Part shown: in pieces, positions 22,508 through 34,274 of the stretch
Layout of the letters: each line of letters begins with the position of its first letter
Numbering within the stretch: the first letter of the stretch is position 1
NCBI RefSeq assembly: GCF_023159225.1
Contig: NC_063180.1
Span: 11,343,297-11,407,296 of the forward strand
Direction of reading: 5' to 3'
Length of the DNA: 64,000 nt
DNA from: Perognathus longimembris pacificus
Lineage: Eukaryota > Chordata > Mammalia > Rodentia > Heteromyidae
The notes under the pieces: model-generated
The model's database searches: none
The model's input: only the letters and a program-made list of their open reading frames with translations
What the model was told of the DNA's origin: nothing
Made by a program: the position numbers and the translations under genes

Positions 22508-24889
22508 AAAGCAGGAATAGCCTAGATGCATGCATTCTAGGATTATACACTGATCAAACTGTATACAGTTGATACATATCTAACATTCAAGAAGAACCAC
22601 CCTTCAACACCCCTTTCTATTTTTAGGGGAATTTGAACAAGACATCTTTTATAGATGCATGCAGTCATGAGAGTAATTTTTCTACAGTGGTCATGAATGA
22701 CATTGACCAGTGAGATCCTGAGGCACTATGTCCTTAGAGCAGAATTTATATTTCTGTATTTTTACAGCTGTCTGGAATTTTCAAGTAGGAAAATATCTTT
22801 GGAAAACACTACTAAAATCCTTTTGAATGTTTCCTTGTATCTTTAAATTCAGTCTGCAGGTAAACATTAAAGTTAGGACAGATGATAATTATTCTTTAAT
22901 GAGGGATACAAAAGTAGAAAGACTGTGCTTACTATTACTATCTGAAAGAAAATATATAATTTTACTTTACATTTAGTATGCACTGTGCTCATTCTTTATT
23001 AATAAATCCTGGCCCCATCCTTTCTCGCCAGGGTAAATGGAAGATTTTAGAATCTTCAAATGAGCTTCAAATAGAGGATGACTTTTTGCTGTCCTTGTTT
23101 GATTTACATATTCTCTTCGTGATGTATGTATGTATACATTTAAAGAAACTAGTAATTCAATAAAAGCAATTCAACCCAATTTTATGAAAAGAGGGGATTC
23201 ACAGTAGGCTTAAAAAGAAGGCAGCACAGCCCCAGCCAGTTGTAGTGATGCTGAATGTAGTACAGGCTGCTGTTTCAAGGGCATAGGTGAATTTAAAGCT
23301 ACAATTCTAACATCTACTCACAGCCCAAATCACTCAAGGCAACAAAGTAAAGAATGGCTTCTATGAATAAAATATAAGCTAAGATTGTTTCTTTTAAGAA
23401 AATAGACATATCTATGCTAAATCATAAAAAAAATCATTTTTAGGACTGTTCCCTGTAGGTATGTGACGTGTCTGTTTGGCTTATTCTGGTTGTCATCTTC
23501 TTCAGTCAGGCTCCTGTTCAGTTAACTATTAGGTGATATATGGGCTCTTAAAAAAAGCAGCAGAGAAAGAAGGCATCAAAGTGAATATGCTCCATTTCCA
23601 ATCTGTGACTCATTCCTGACTTTTCTGTAGTCTATTGCTGAATTCTACAATGCCCCCTTTCTATCTTTCCATCTTTCATGTCTTTTCCAGTTTCACTTTT
23701 ATTATCTCAAATATGGGCTGAACTTCCTCATGTGTGTAAGTGGACAAACTCTTCTTGCTGCTCTTATTCTTTTAATTTTTAAAAATTCTCTCTCTGCTCC
23801 TGCTCCAATGTCATTGCCAGTGACACTGGGACATATCCTCTATTTAATAAAACAAGCATAATGGAAAATCATTGGGGGAAAGGGATTCTCCGATTGTAGA
23901 TCTGGAAACGTACACTCAATTTCTAAATGGTTTGGGCTGAAATTATTAGGCCTTAAGGATATCTTTCATCTCCTGTGCCCCAGGCTTGCCCATCCTCTTC
24001 TGCTGCGAGTTCCTTATGTGTCTGTAATTTCAGAAACCCGGTGGAGGATGAAAATGAACAAAGACCAAGAAGCATAGGATAATGAAGGTGATTAAAAAAA
24101 AGTTCAGGCTGGTGAATAAAGAAAAAGTAGGCAAAGATTACAAAACTCCGGGAAAAAGAATTCCATAATGCTGACTCTTTTCAAGGACAAGGAAATTTGT
24201 GAATTCCTAAGGTAAGTGTTTAATTGGCAAGCAGAAAATGGCATAAATATTGATTCACTAATTATTTTCTAGTTATGAAGAAAGATGACATTTAATTGCA
24301 AAGTTAGAAAAGTAACCTTTTGCCTTTCATAAATATTAATTTTCAAAATACTTGGAAGATTATTGATTTGGGAGATTTGTTTTGGACTATCTGAGAATTT
24401 CATGCCTGAAGCCAAATAAACAATTTTATTAGGTGAAGGATAAGTGTAGTAGATAAATTAATTTGAGAAAGTTTCCAATTACTTAAGGCATTTTTATTTA
24501 CAACTCAGAGAGTCAAGATTAACCAGCTAGTAAGTATCAACAATTGTGAATGCAAAACCATTTAAATAACAGATTATTTTTCTATTATTATTATGATGAT
24601 CATTATTCCTAGAGTAAATCAAGTCTTAGGCTGTAAATAATGCCTACTCATTTTTTAAGTCATGAGCACTTATCTGTTTGATCGCTAATAATACAGGAGC
24701 CAGTGTTAGCATGTTAATAAGTATGATCAGTGACACTTTATACTACTTTACAACTAGTGCTAGAATTCTGGAAAAACTGCGGCATATTGTTTTATTGTAA
24801 TTTATAGCATTTTAATTAGCTTATGTGACTTGACATTGTGCTACAGAATATATTGTTTCCTGAAAAGAGTATGCCTAACAAACTTTAAA

Positions 24890-24890
<1 letters not shown>
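22508..24890. other. Unique sequence, no gene recognised
   Basis: About 2.4 kb without long ORFs. A pyrimidine-rich stretch with AG near 24000-24030 looked like a splice acceptor but no ORF follows. Nothing is supported as a gene. Confidence 0.5.

Positions 24891-24891
<1 letters not shown>

Positions 24892-24926
<35 letters not shown>
24892..24926. repeat. (TG)n microsatellite
   Basis: About 17 TG units. Confidence 0.97.
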
Positions 24927-24928
<2 letters not shown>

Positions 24929-24965
24929 CTGTCCCTGAGATTTTCTGAAATAGATTTTCAGAAAA

Positions 24966-25113
24966 CCTACTTGAGACACAGCTCCACTTCTGGCTTTTGG
25001 CTGTTAAATGAAGATAAAAGTTTCATGGACTTTCCTCCTTTCTTGGCTTTGAACCTCATATTTCAGCCTCCTCAGTAGCTATGATTACAGGTGTGGGCCA
25101 CTGGTGCCTGACT
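24966..25113 (-). mobile_element. Truncated 7SL(B1-like)/Geo SINE
   Basis: Reversed Geo start ('gagacacagctccacttctg') joins a reversed linker and the 7SL core ('ttcagcctcctcagtagcta', 'gattacaggtgtgggccact'). The tail-side half of the Geo monomer is missing. Confidence 0.7.
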
Positions 25114-25125
25114 TCTAGTACTTTT

Positions 25126-25692
25126 TTTTTCCTTTGGTTCTTTTATTGTTTTTTCTTCATTGTCAAAGTGTGATACAGAGGGGTTACAGATTCATATGAA
25201 AGGCAGTGAGTACATTTCTTGTTCTACTTGTTACCTCCTCCCTCATTTCCCCCCTCCCCCTTCTCCTTTCCCTCTCCCAAGAGTTGTACAGTTGTTTTAC
25301 ACCAAATGGTTTTGTAAGTGTTGCTTTTTGAATGGTTTGTCTTTTTGTTCTTTGTCTCTCGATTTTGGTATTCCTTCTTCCTTCCCCAGTTCTATTACCC
25401 GTATAAACAGTATCCAGGGTACTTGGATGTAATACAGGGGTAGGAAGGGAGTAGAAGAGAAACAAAACTAAACAAACTAATCAGTCAAACAAACAGACAA
25501 GGAAAAAGAGAAAAAAAAAAGTATGAGTCCACATGGCATGTTGAGAATAATTACAGCAGTGGTGCAACTCTTGTTTCCGTAATGTGGAGTTCATTTCACT
25601 TGACATCTTCTTATGTGAGCATATGGGTGTAGGTATTGGGATATTTTGATCTTCTACCATGACTAGCCTATTCATGTACTAGCTATTCCCCA
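25126..25692 (-). mobile_element. 5'-truncated L1, 3' UTR only (older subfamily)
   Basis: A reversed A tail and 'gtgatacagaggggttacag' open the element. A C-rich block (25238-25275) is the reversed G-rich tract, and it ends inside the start of the 3' UTR ('ctagctattccccat'). Target duplication 'tagtactttt' at 25116-25125 and 25693-25702. It carries an extra A/C-rich internal patch (25456-25521) also found in the copy at 31651-32323 but not in L1-A, L1-B or L1-F, marking a separate subfamily. Confidence 0.92.
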
Positions 25693-25702
25693 TAGTACTT
25701 TT

Positions 25703-26264
25703 AAATGATTTTCTACACATATTTATTCTCAATATTTATCAAGGATAGCATTAAACACTACTTCTTAGTTTTATTTAAAAAGCACAATGCAATATGTTCT
25801 AAATTAGTGAAATATATAATCTGCCTATTTATTGTATTTTGGGATCAGAGCCTGCTAGAAATAATAACTAGCATTTGCATAGCTGACAAGAATATTCTTA
25901 AACACAAAGAGATACATAATGTCACATTTGCATGAAATATTAGCTCTTATCACTTTATATTATATTGCTCATTATACTTTCATGAGCTTGTGGAGCTTCA
26001 TTGTGTTTGTTTTAGAGCATCTACACTTTAAGTGATAATCTAAATGATCTAAGTAACAATATAAACCAACATTCCAGGTTATTGAGTTCAAATCTATTTT
26101 ATTAAGTTTAAACGTTATACACATTATGTTTGCTTATAGACACCACAATGAACACAGGGAATGTAACTGAAATCTCTTGAGTGTCCTCTTATGGAAATAT
26201 TATCTCTATATTTAGTATTATTTATTCTATAGTACTTATATTTAGTATGGATACATTGATAGAC
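25703..26264. other. AT-rich unique sequence
   Basis: A 76-codon plus ORF at 25705-25935 is compositionally AT-rich, has no domain, and is not supported as a gene. Confidence 0.45.
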
Positions 26265-26280
26265 ATACAAACATATTTCT

Positions 26281-26489
26281 TTTTTTTTTTTTTTTTGGCC
26301 AGTCCTGGGCTTGGACTCAGGGCCTGAGCACTGTCCCTGGCTTCTTCCCGCTCAAGGCTAGCACTCTGCCACTTGAGCCACAGCGCCGCTTCTGGCCATT
26401 TTCTGTATATGTGGTGCTGGGGAATCGAACCTAGGGCCTCGTGTATCCGAGGCAGGCACTCTTGCCGCTAGGCTATATCCCCAGCCCCT
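26281..26489 (-). mobile_element. Full-length IDL-Geo SINE
   Basis: Pure T run (reversed A tail) at 26280-26297, reversed Geo monomer ('gccagtcctgggcttggact'), then the reversed ID-like monomer ending 'atatccccagcccc'. Perfect 16 bp target duplication 'atacaaacatatttct' at 26265-26280 and 26490-26505. The right monomer retains several CpG sites ('cagcgccgct'), consistent with youth. Confidence 0.97.
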
Positions 26490-26505
26490 ATACAAACATA
26501 TTTCT

Positions 26506-27185
26506 ATATAACAATATTAGCTGTAGATTGATTTTTATTAAACCCTAAAGGTAACCATATCTGATTTCTATGATCATGATAAACTTTTCCCACATGATTA
26601 AAAAGAAGATAATCACAAAGTTTAAATTTTCCTACATTTATCAGCATGCAATTAGAGAACTCGCTTTATCACTATATTAAACTAAAAAGTGAGTTATTCT
26701 ACTTTCAACAGGAGCAAACACATACTGTAATTTAATTTGTTCTGAAATATATCAAGATCTTTGAGAGAGTAAAACTAATTTATATGAAGAAATAACAGGG
26801 CAGGCTGAAGGATCTTTATCATAATTACTATAGCTCACTTATTATAATAAATGCATGAATTAATTTTTAGGAAGAAAAAGTTTATTATGCTTCAAAGTTT
26901 TGTGGTTTCAACCCAGGATCAGTTAGACCTTTTGCTTTTGAATGTGCAGCAAGGCAGCAACATGTGTTGAAGAATAAATGGTAGAGGTAAGCCACTAACC
27001 TCATGTCCAGAATAGAAACAGCAAGACTGTGGTTCCATAGCCTCCTTCTTGGACACATTCGAAATAATTCTCATTAGGCCATATCTTTCTAAAGATTCTA
27101 CCACCTACTAGTAGTGCCAAAATACACACTATTCCTTTAACATATGAGCTTTTGGGGAAATTTTCAGATTCAAGTATAACAACAA
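26506..27185. other. Unique sequence, no gene recognised
   Basis: A 61-codon minus ORF at 26919-27104 shows no recognisable domain. Otherwise AT-rich. Confidence 0.45.
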
Positions 27186-27835
27186 TCCTCAGAAGTAGTT
27201 AATTTGTCTCTGTTTGCAAATGGCATGATCTCGCATATTAATCATAAAGATTCTGGCACAAACTTGTAGAGCTAATAGAAATTCAGTAATGTTGCAGGTA
27301 TGAAATTTATACAAAAAAATCTGTTTTTCTATATTCTAATGTTGAAATATCCAGAAACCTAAGACAGAAATCACTTTTATGATAGCCCACAAGTGAGGAA
27401 TACATTTTTCAAATAAAATTTAAAAATTTGTACACTATTCTGAAAACTATAAAATAATTAAATTAAAACCAATGTAAATAAGTACAAAACATTCCACGTT
27501 TGTAGATTAGAAGAATTAAAATTAAGATGCTGAAAATATCAAAAGTACTATAATATTTGAAGTAATAATCACATCTACCAAAATTCCAATAATCAAATTT
27601 CAATTTGAATTCCAAAGCATATTTTTAGAGAAATGAAACAAATGTTAAAGTTTGAAGAGAAACATGATTTTCTAAAAATACCCAAAGATGCTTTGAGCAA
27701 GAATGAAAATGAAGGTGTCATCATATCATCTGATGTAAAAATAATCCCCAAATCTATGCAATCAAAACAGCAGAATTCAAGCATAAAACTAAGTGTAGAG
27801 ATAGAAAAATATGTACCCTATGAAATTATAACTTT
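27186..27835 (+). mobile_element. Ancient mammalian LINE-1 ORF2 relic
   Basis: Colinear with ORF2 from just before the F-A-D-D box ('gtttgcaaatggcatgatct' near 27213-27232) through the finger/thumb region ('gtacactattctgaaaacta' near 27431-27450) to the segment encoding I-P-N/D-F-K and the K-T region (27700-27790). Stops and small indels occur throughout; a 96-codon ORF at 27633-27923 is what remains of that frame. Its divergence resembles the relic at 6640-8275. Confidence 0.8.
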
Positions 27836-27849
27836 TTATTTTGTATTTC

Positions 27850-28347
27850 ATTTTTTAAATAATTACATACTTATTGTTAAAGTTATATACAGAGGGACAG
27901 AGGGGTTACAGTTTCATATGTAGGATAATGGGTAAATTTCATGTACAATTTGTTACCTCCTCCTTCATTTCCCACCTCCCCCTTTCCTTCTCCCCCCCAT
28001 GAGTTGTTCAGTTGGTTTACACCAAATGGTTTTGTAATTATTGCTTTTGGAGTCATTTGTCTTTTTATCCTTTTTCTTTCGATTTCGATATTCTCTTTCC
28101 TTTCCCTAGTTCTAATACCAGTATATACAGCATCCAGGGTACTCAGATGACATACAATGATAGCGGGGGACAACCACAGGAAGGGGATACCATAGAATCA
28201 TCAACAACAAAAAAAGCTATCATTTTACATGGCATGTTGAATATAATTACAAAAAAAAGTGATATAACACTCATTTCCATACCATGAAGTTCATTTCACT
28301 TAGCATCATCTTATGTGTTCGTAAGGGCATAGTTATTGGGCTCTTGT
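27850..28347 (-). mobile_element. L1 3' UTR fragment interrupted by a later L1
   Basis: The reversed tail ('gaggggttacagtttcatat'), C-rich block (27970-28000) and inner 3' UTR run to 'gctcttgtgatcctctgctt'. A younger L1 (28364-30168) begins there and duplicates the last 16 bp. The inserted and host sequences are related L1 3' UTRs in the same orientation. Confidence 0.85.
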
Positions 28348-28363
28348 GATCCTCTGCTTTCTT

Positions 28364-30168
28364 TTTTTTTTAATATTTATTGTCAAAGTGATGTACAGGG
28401 AAGTTACAGTTTCATGTTAGGCCTTGCATACATATCTTGTACTGTTTGTTACCTCCTCCCTCATTCCTCCGTCCCATTCCCCCTATCCCTCTCCCCCCAT
28501 GAGTTGTCCAGTTGTTTTATACCAAATGGTTTTGTAAGTATTGCTTTTGGAGTTGTATGCCTTTCTATCCTTTGTTTCTTGATTTTGATATTCCCTTTAA
28601 CTTCCCCAGTACTAATACCAGTATATACAGTATCCAGTGTACTCAGATGAGATACAGTGATAGCTCAGGTACAACCACAGGAAGGGAATAGAAGAGGATC
28701 ATCAACAAAAGAAGCTATGGTTTCACCTGGCATGTTGAAAGTAATTACAACAGTGATATAACACTCGTTTCCATAACATGGAGTTCATTTCACTTAGCAT
28801 CATCTTATGCATTCATAGGGGCATAGCTATTAGGCTCTTGTGATCCTCTGCTGTGACTAGACAAAACCCGTGCTAATTATTCCCTATGAGGGAAACCATA
28901 GAGTCCATGTTTCTTTGGATCTGGCTCACTTCACTTAGTGTAATTTTTTCCAAGTTCTTCCATTTCCTTACAAATGGGGCAATGTCATTTTTTCTGGTAG
29001 AGGCATAGCATTCTATTGTGTATATGTACCACATCTTCCTGATCAACTAGTCTACTGAGGGGCATCTGAGTTGGTTCCATGTTTTAGCAATGACAAATTC
29101 TATTGTGATGAACATTGTTGTGCTGGTGGCTTTAGTGTGTTTTCTTGTTTGTGATCTTTTGGGTAGATGCCCAAAAGTGGGGCTGTTGGGTCATAGGTGA
29201 ACTCTATGTTAGCCTTCTGAAAAATCTCCATACCGCTTTCCAGAGTGGCTGAACCAGTTCAAATTCCCACCAACAATGAAGTAGTTTTCCCTTTTGGCCA
29301 CATCCCCTCCAACACTTGTTATTGTTAGTTTTCTTGATAAAGGACATTCTTACTGGGGTGAGGTGGAATCACAAAGTTGTTTTGATTTGCATTTCTTTTA
29401 TGGCCAATGACATAGAGCACTTTTTCATATGTCTCTTGGCCATTCTCCTTCCTCATCAGAGAGGTCTCTTTTTAAGTCTTCGTCCCACTTGTTGAGGGGG
29501 TTATTGGTTCTTTGTGGTTTTGTTTTGGAGGAATTTAATTTTTTTAGTTCTGCATATATTTAGATATTTTCATATAGAACAATAATAGACTATGAATAGC
29601 TAAAACAGTCCTAAGCAGAAAGAACAGTCCTGGAAGAATTACAATACCAAACTTCAAGCTGTATTATAAAGCTATAGTAATAAAAACAGCTTGAACAGGC
29701 CTGAACAGGAACAGTCCTGAAGACCAATGGAACAGAACTGAAGACCCAGAAATTAACCCACTGAACTATGCCCACTTAATCTTTGATAAAGGAGCTAAAA
29801 AAATAGGATGGAAGAAAGATAGCCTCTTTAACAAATGGTGCTGGCAAAACTGGTTCAACACCTGCAACAAACTAAAACTAGATCCTTATACATTACCCTG
29901 CATCAAAATCAATTCCAAATGGGTTAAAGACCTCAAAATAAAAACAGATACCCTGAAAACACTAAAAGAAGGAGTAGGAGAAACACTTGGGCTCCTTGGC
30001 ACAGAATGAAACTTCCTTAATAAAGACCCAGAAATGCTACAAATCAAAGAAAGGTTGGACAAATGGGACTGCATCAAACTGCAGAGCTTCTGCAGGGCAA
30101 AGAACATAACTCACAAGATAAACAGAAAGCCCACAGATTGGGAAAAGATCTTTACAGGCCATACAATG
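28364..30168 (-). mobile_element. Twin-primed LINE-1 (L1-C) with large 5' inversion
   Basis: 28364-29565 is a minus-strand L1 3' end: reversed A tail, 3' UTR, and ORF2 C terminus back to the segment encoding Y-A-E-L-K-K. 29566-30168 is plus strand and carries the ORF2 segment that should lie just upstream, from 'catatagaacaataatagac' to 'gatctttacaggccat'. The two meet head to head and about 15-20 bp at the consensus junction are missing. Perfect 16 bp target duplication 'gatcctctgctttctt' at 28348-28363 and 30169-30184 proves a single insertion. ORF2 pieces contain several stops (for example 'cacagaatgaaac' near 30001). Confidence 0.96.
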
Positions 30169-30184
30169 GATCCTCTGCTTTCTT

Positions 30185-30500
30185 CCCCTGTTGTCACTGT
30201 AACCACCTTTGATACACTGGATATTGTATATACGTTTAATGGAAGTAGAGGAGTGGAACACCAAAATGGAGATACAAATGTTAAAATGCAAACCAATGCA
30301 ACAGCAATAATTACAAGATAATATGTTTTAAACCAACTGTGTATCTCAGGGGAGCGTGGGGAGGGAACCAGGGAGGCGGGAAGGTGGAGGAAAAACCAAG
30401 GAGGAAGTGACAAATGTGATAAGAAATGTATTCACATCCTAGTATTTAAATGTAACCCCTCTGTACGTTAATTTGACAATAAAAAAAGTTAAAAAAAGAA
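30185..30500 (+). mobile_element. Older L1 3' end
   Basis: Plus-strand 3' UTR tail: 'tttaaaccaactgtgtatct', a G-rich stretch (30349-30390), 'gtgataagaaatgtattcac', 'taacccctctgtacgttaat' and 'gacaataaaaaaag'. Its start 'cccctgttgtcactg' is shared with the copy near 45045. Confidence 0.8.
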
Positions 30501-31613
30501 TATGACAGCAGTAGGGTTTACAATATTAATTCGAGTCACATTCAACTTGTGACTATAAGCTTTCCCAAAATAGTTATTGTGGAAAATGTGCCTTACATTT
30601 TGAGCACTCTTATCAACTTTGTTGAAGGTCAGTCAGCCAAAGTTCACAGAATTATTTCTGAAATGTTTATTATTCTTTGGTCTCCATGATTAATTTTTGT
30701 GCTTGTGTTTTTCTGGTTTGATTTTTATAGATTTATAAAATTGCCTTTATTTTTGCATGATTTTGGTTAATTTTCAGAGTCTCCTGACAGTATAACACAG
30801 GCAGTCTTGGTGAGCCTTTTAAAATCAGTACAATCAGTCTTGTGCTGATTTTATAAAGTGATGATGGAATTTTCAACATCTTGATGCTGTCATTTTCGAA
30901 CTGTTGGAAATTTCTTTTGAAATAATCCACTTAAGTAGACTTATTGGAATCCTAATATATTGGCTAAAAGAAACCATAGTATTACCAAAGGGCTGTGACC
31001 ATCCTCAATTATTTTCATTTATCTTGTAACTGGTATTTTATTTTCATGACTTATGAGTAATTTTTATTTTCATATATATGCCTGTGTGTGTGTTTATGTG
31101 TTTGGTTGTGTGAGTCTCCAAATGCTACTTTAAAAAATCTGTAAAAGAAACTGTTGGGGCTAAATTGTCAGTTTAATCAAATCAGAAAGTATAAAGAATA
31201 AACAGTTTAATATTGAATTCATGACTGTGAAGTGGGGAGAGCAAACCTCATCTAAATAATATCACTTTGTTCTCACAAGCCATCCTGGCTCCTAACTGGG
31301 TGATGGGGACCGTCCACCCAGCTTCACGGACATAGATGTGAGACAAGCTATCCTTCAAAATGCAGATACCTAGCTGGGCCACAGAGCAGGAAGGGCTCTG
31401 TTTTAGAGGATATGCAGATACATCATGTTTTGCTCCAGAGAGTATGTGCAAATGTATCATGTTGTTAAGACCCACAAAGGAAAGCCTTGCTCTTGGTGCT
31501 TTTGTTTATGTTGGAGCTTTGTCACCACCCAAACATGTGTTTTGTCTTTAAAATCTTGGTGAAGGCTTAGTTAGGGGCTACTGGTCTTTGAGGCAATAGT
31601 CCACCATGCAGAA

Positions 31614-31616
<3 letters not shown>
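30501..31616. other. Unique sequence, no gene recognised
   Basis: Overlapping antisense ORFs of 63-75 codons at 31248-31551 have no recognisable domain. Otherwise AT-rich and unassigned. Confidence 0.45.

Positions 31617-31617
<1 letters not shown>

Positions 31618-31650
<33 letters not shown>
31618..31650. repeat. (CT)n microsatellite
   Basis: About 16 CT units directly abutting the reversed A tail of the next L1, so it may have grown from the tail junction. Confidence 0.95.
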
Positions 31651-31654
<4 letters not shown>

Positions 31655-32472
31655 CTTTTTATTTTCTTTTGTTTTTTTATTGTCAAAGTGTGGTACCGAG
31701 GGGTTACAGATTCATATGAAAGGCAGTGAGTACATTTCTTGTTCTACTTGTTACATCCTCCCTCATTTTCCCCCACCTCTCCCCTCCTCCTTCCCATCTA
31801 ACCCCAAGAGTTGTGCAGCTGGTTTACATCAAATGGTTTTGTAAGTGTTGCTTTTTGAATGGTTTGTCTTTTTCTTTGTCTCTCAATTTTGGTATTCCCT
31901 CTCTCTTCCCCAGTTCTAATGCCTATATAAACAGTATCCAGGGAACACAGATGAGATACAGAGGTAGTGGGGGGGGGGGTGGTACAACAACAGGAAGGGA
32001 ATACAAGAGAAACAAGACTAAACAAACCAATCAAACAAACAAACAGACAAGGAAAAAAAAAAAAGGACGAGTTTCCATGGCATGTTGAAAATAATTACAA
32101 CAGTGGTATAACTCTTGTTTCCACAATGTGGAGTTTATTTCACTCATCATCTTATGTGATCATATGGGTGCAACTACTCGGAGCATATGGGTTTAGCTAT
32201 TGGGATATTTTGATCTTCTACTATGACTAGCCTAATCATGTACTAGCTATTCCCTATGAGGGATACCATAGGTTTTATGTTTCTTTGGGTCTGGGACACT
32301 TTACTTAGTATGATTTTTTTCCAGATTGTCATTGCTAAACATGGAACCAACCGAGATGTCCCTCAGTAGACAAGTGGATCAGGAAAATGTCCTACATATA
32401 CACAATGGAATTCTATGTCTCCATCAGAAGGAACAACACTGCCCCATTCATAAGGAAGTGGAAGGACCTAGA
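31651..32472 (-). mobile_element. Twin-primed L1 3' end (L1-D), older subfamily
   Basis: 31651-32323 is a reversed 3' UTR with tail 'gaggggttacagattcatat' and the internal A/C-rich patch (32002-32064) shared with 25126-25692. It ends at reversed ORF2 sequence 'actttacttagtatgatttt'. 32324-32472 is plus strand and holds the adjacent upstream ORF2 bases ('gatgtccctcagtagacaag', 'cacaatggaattctatgtct', to 'gtggaaggacct'). This head-to-head arrangement of neighbouring consensus segments is a twin-priming inversion. No clear target duplication was found. Confidence 0.9.
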
Positions 32473-32535
32473 ATCTGGCTTTTTAATAAAGACTCCAGAG
32501 ATTCAATCTCTCTAAATATGGCTTCTCTATTTCTT

Positions 32536-32747
32536 TCTTTTTTTTTTTTTTTTTGGTCAGTCCTGGGGCTTGGACTCAGGGCCTGAGCACTGTCCCTAGC
32601 TTCTTTTTGCTCAAGGCTAGCACTCTGCCATTTGAGCCACAGCACCACTTCTGGCCGTTTTCTGTATATGTGGTACTGGGGAATTGAACCCAGGGCCTCA
32701 TGTATACGAGGCAGGCACTCTTGCCACTAGGCCATATTTCCAGCCCT
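32536..32747 (-). mobile_element. Full-length IDL-Geo SINE
   Basis: T run at 32536-32554, reversed Geo then reversed ID-like monomer ending 'catatttccagccc'. Perfect 16 bp target duplication 'ggcttctctatttctt' at 32520-32535 and 32748-32763. Confidence 0.97.
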
Positions 32748-33024
32748 GGCTTCTCTATTTCTTGTGGCTGGATTTATCTTATAAGTTTGCCTAGTTATAA
32801 TTGATATGACAAGGTGGCTGAAATAAAACGTTCAGATGTGGTATATTTTTGTAAGAATGAGGGTGACAATATTTTTTTATATTGGAAAACTAGAAATTAC
32901 ATGTTAGAGAAGGAATGACTTATATGGAATTTCTGTTGCCAAGAGTTTCAAATCATTTCTAAATCCTGTCTCATTTCACATAACTGTTCTGTTATAAACC
33001 TGCAGATTATTGCCTTTATTGCCC

Positions 33025-33235
33025 AGATAAGAAAAACAGTGAATACTTGCAAAAACATTTGGTGTAAACCAACTGAACAACTCATGGGAGGAGAGGGAAA
33101 ATGAGAGGAGGGAGTAGGGAATGAGGGAGGAAGTAATAAACAATACAAGAAATGTACCCAAAGCCTAACGTATGAAACTGTAACCCATCTTTACATCACT
33201 TTGACGATAAATAAGAAAAAAAAAATAAAAAAAGA
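33025..33235 (+). mobile_element. 5'-truncated L1 3' end
   Basis: 'catttggtgtaaaccaactg' , a G/A-rich run, 'acaagaaatgtacccaaagc', 'ctaacgtatgaaactgtaac' and 'cactttgacgataaataag' plus an A-rich tail. Only about 200 bp of 3' UTR is present. Confidence 0.9.
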
Positions 33236-33662
33236 GAAAAGTAAATAACTGGAAGTAGAAAATTTCAGTTAAATGGGAAACTGCTCTGGTTTTCTTTAGC
33301 CTTATTTACTGTTTACCCTTAGATTTAGTAAGCAAATCAGCCATTACAGAGTGCATATATGATGGTAGTTTTTTATCTTCTCAGAGAAGAATAATGAAAG
33401 ATTCATTCATTTCTTAATTCATCATGAATATTATTAAATGTTGGGGACATTTCAATACAGATATCTGCTATGATATGTTGTTATGTTAATACTTCATACT
33501 ACATCAGAAATTCTAGTGATCTCATAGCAGAGAACAGGTTCTCATTCCTCAGTGACTTTACAGTTGATTTGAGAAAATAAAATATTTACATCTTATTTGG
33601 GGAATAAAGTTGAATGGTTCTATGCATGTCAAAGTTAAGTTCTTTTTGCACATTGCAAAACG
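33236..33662. other. Unique sequence, no gene recognised
   Basis: No ORF, repeat family or signal of note. Confidence 0.45.
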
Positions 33663-33676
33663 GGAATAGGAAATTT

Positions 33677-33870
33677 TTCTTCTGCCATACCTGGGGCTTG
33701 AACTCAGGGCCTGAGTACTGTCCTTGAGTTCTTTTTGTTCAAGGCTAGCACTCTACCTCTTGAGCCACCGTGCCACTTCCAGCTTTTTCTGTGTATGTGG
33801 AACTGAGGAATCGAACCCAGGGCTTCATGCATGCTAGGAAACCACTCTACCACTAGGCCAAACTCTGGTC
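33677..33870 (-). mobile_element. Older IDL-Geo SINE
   Basis: A reversed Geo plus ID-like dimer with more substitutions than its neighbours ('gccatacctggggcttgaac', 'aggaatcgaacccagggctt'). Flanks 'ggaataggaaattt' (about 33664-33677) and 'ggaatagaaattt' (about 33873-33885) look like a target duplication with a one-base gap. Confidence 0.88.
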
Positions 33871-33892
33871 CAGGAATAGAAATTTGACTTTT

Positions 33893-33898
<6 letters not shown>

Positions 33899-33924
<26 letters not shown>

Positions 33925-34121
33925 TTTTGCCAGTCCTGGGCCTTGGACTCAGAGCCTGAGCACTGTCCCTGGCTTCTTTTTTCTCAAGGCCAGCACTCTA
34001 CCACTTGATACACAGCACCACTTCTGGCCGCTTTCTATATATGTGGTCCTAGGGAATCGAACCCAGGGCTTCATGTATATGAGGTAAGCACTCTTGCCAC
34101 TAGGCCATATCCCCAGACTGG
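33899..34121 (-). mobile_element. IDL-Geo SINE with (ATTT)n tail
   Basis: The reversed A tail has become an ATTT microsatellite (33891-33928), followed by reversed Geo ('gccagtcctgggccttggac') and ID-like monomers ending 'ccatatccccag'. Flanks 'aatttgacttttattatt' (33881-33898) and 'aatttgacctttgttatt' (34122-34139) form an 18 bp target duplication with two differences. It inserted next to the older copy at 33677. Confidence 0.93.
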
Positions 34122-34274
34122 AATTTGACCTTTGTTATTGACCATTGTCATGGACCATTGTTATTCTACAACATTTAGGCCTACATGATAAAAAAGAAGG
34201 AAGCAGGTTTTACAGCTTTGTATGAATAAAATATCAATGGGTAAAGTAGGAAAGAATACTTAGTAAATAAAATT

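Noticed and set aside
23990..24060. Pyrimidine tract ending in AG, possible host exon start
   Set aside because: No open frame of useful length follows, and no matching donor or second exon is visible.
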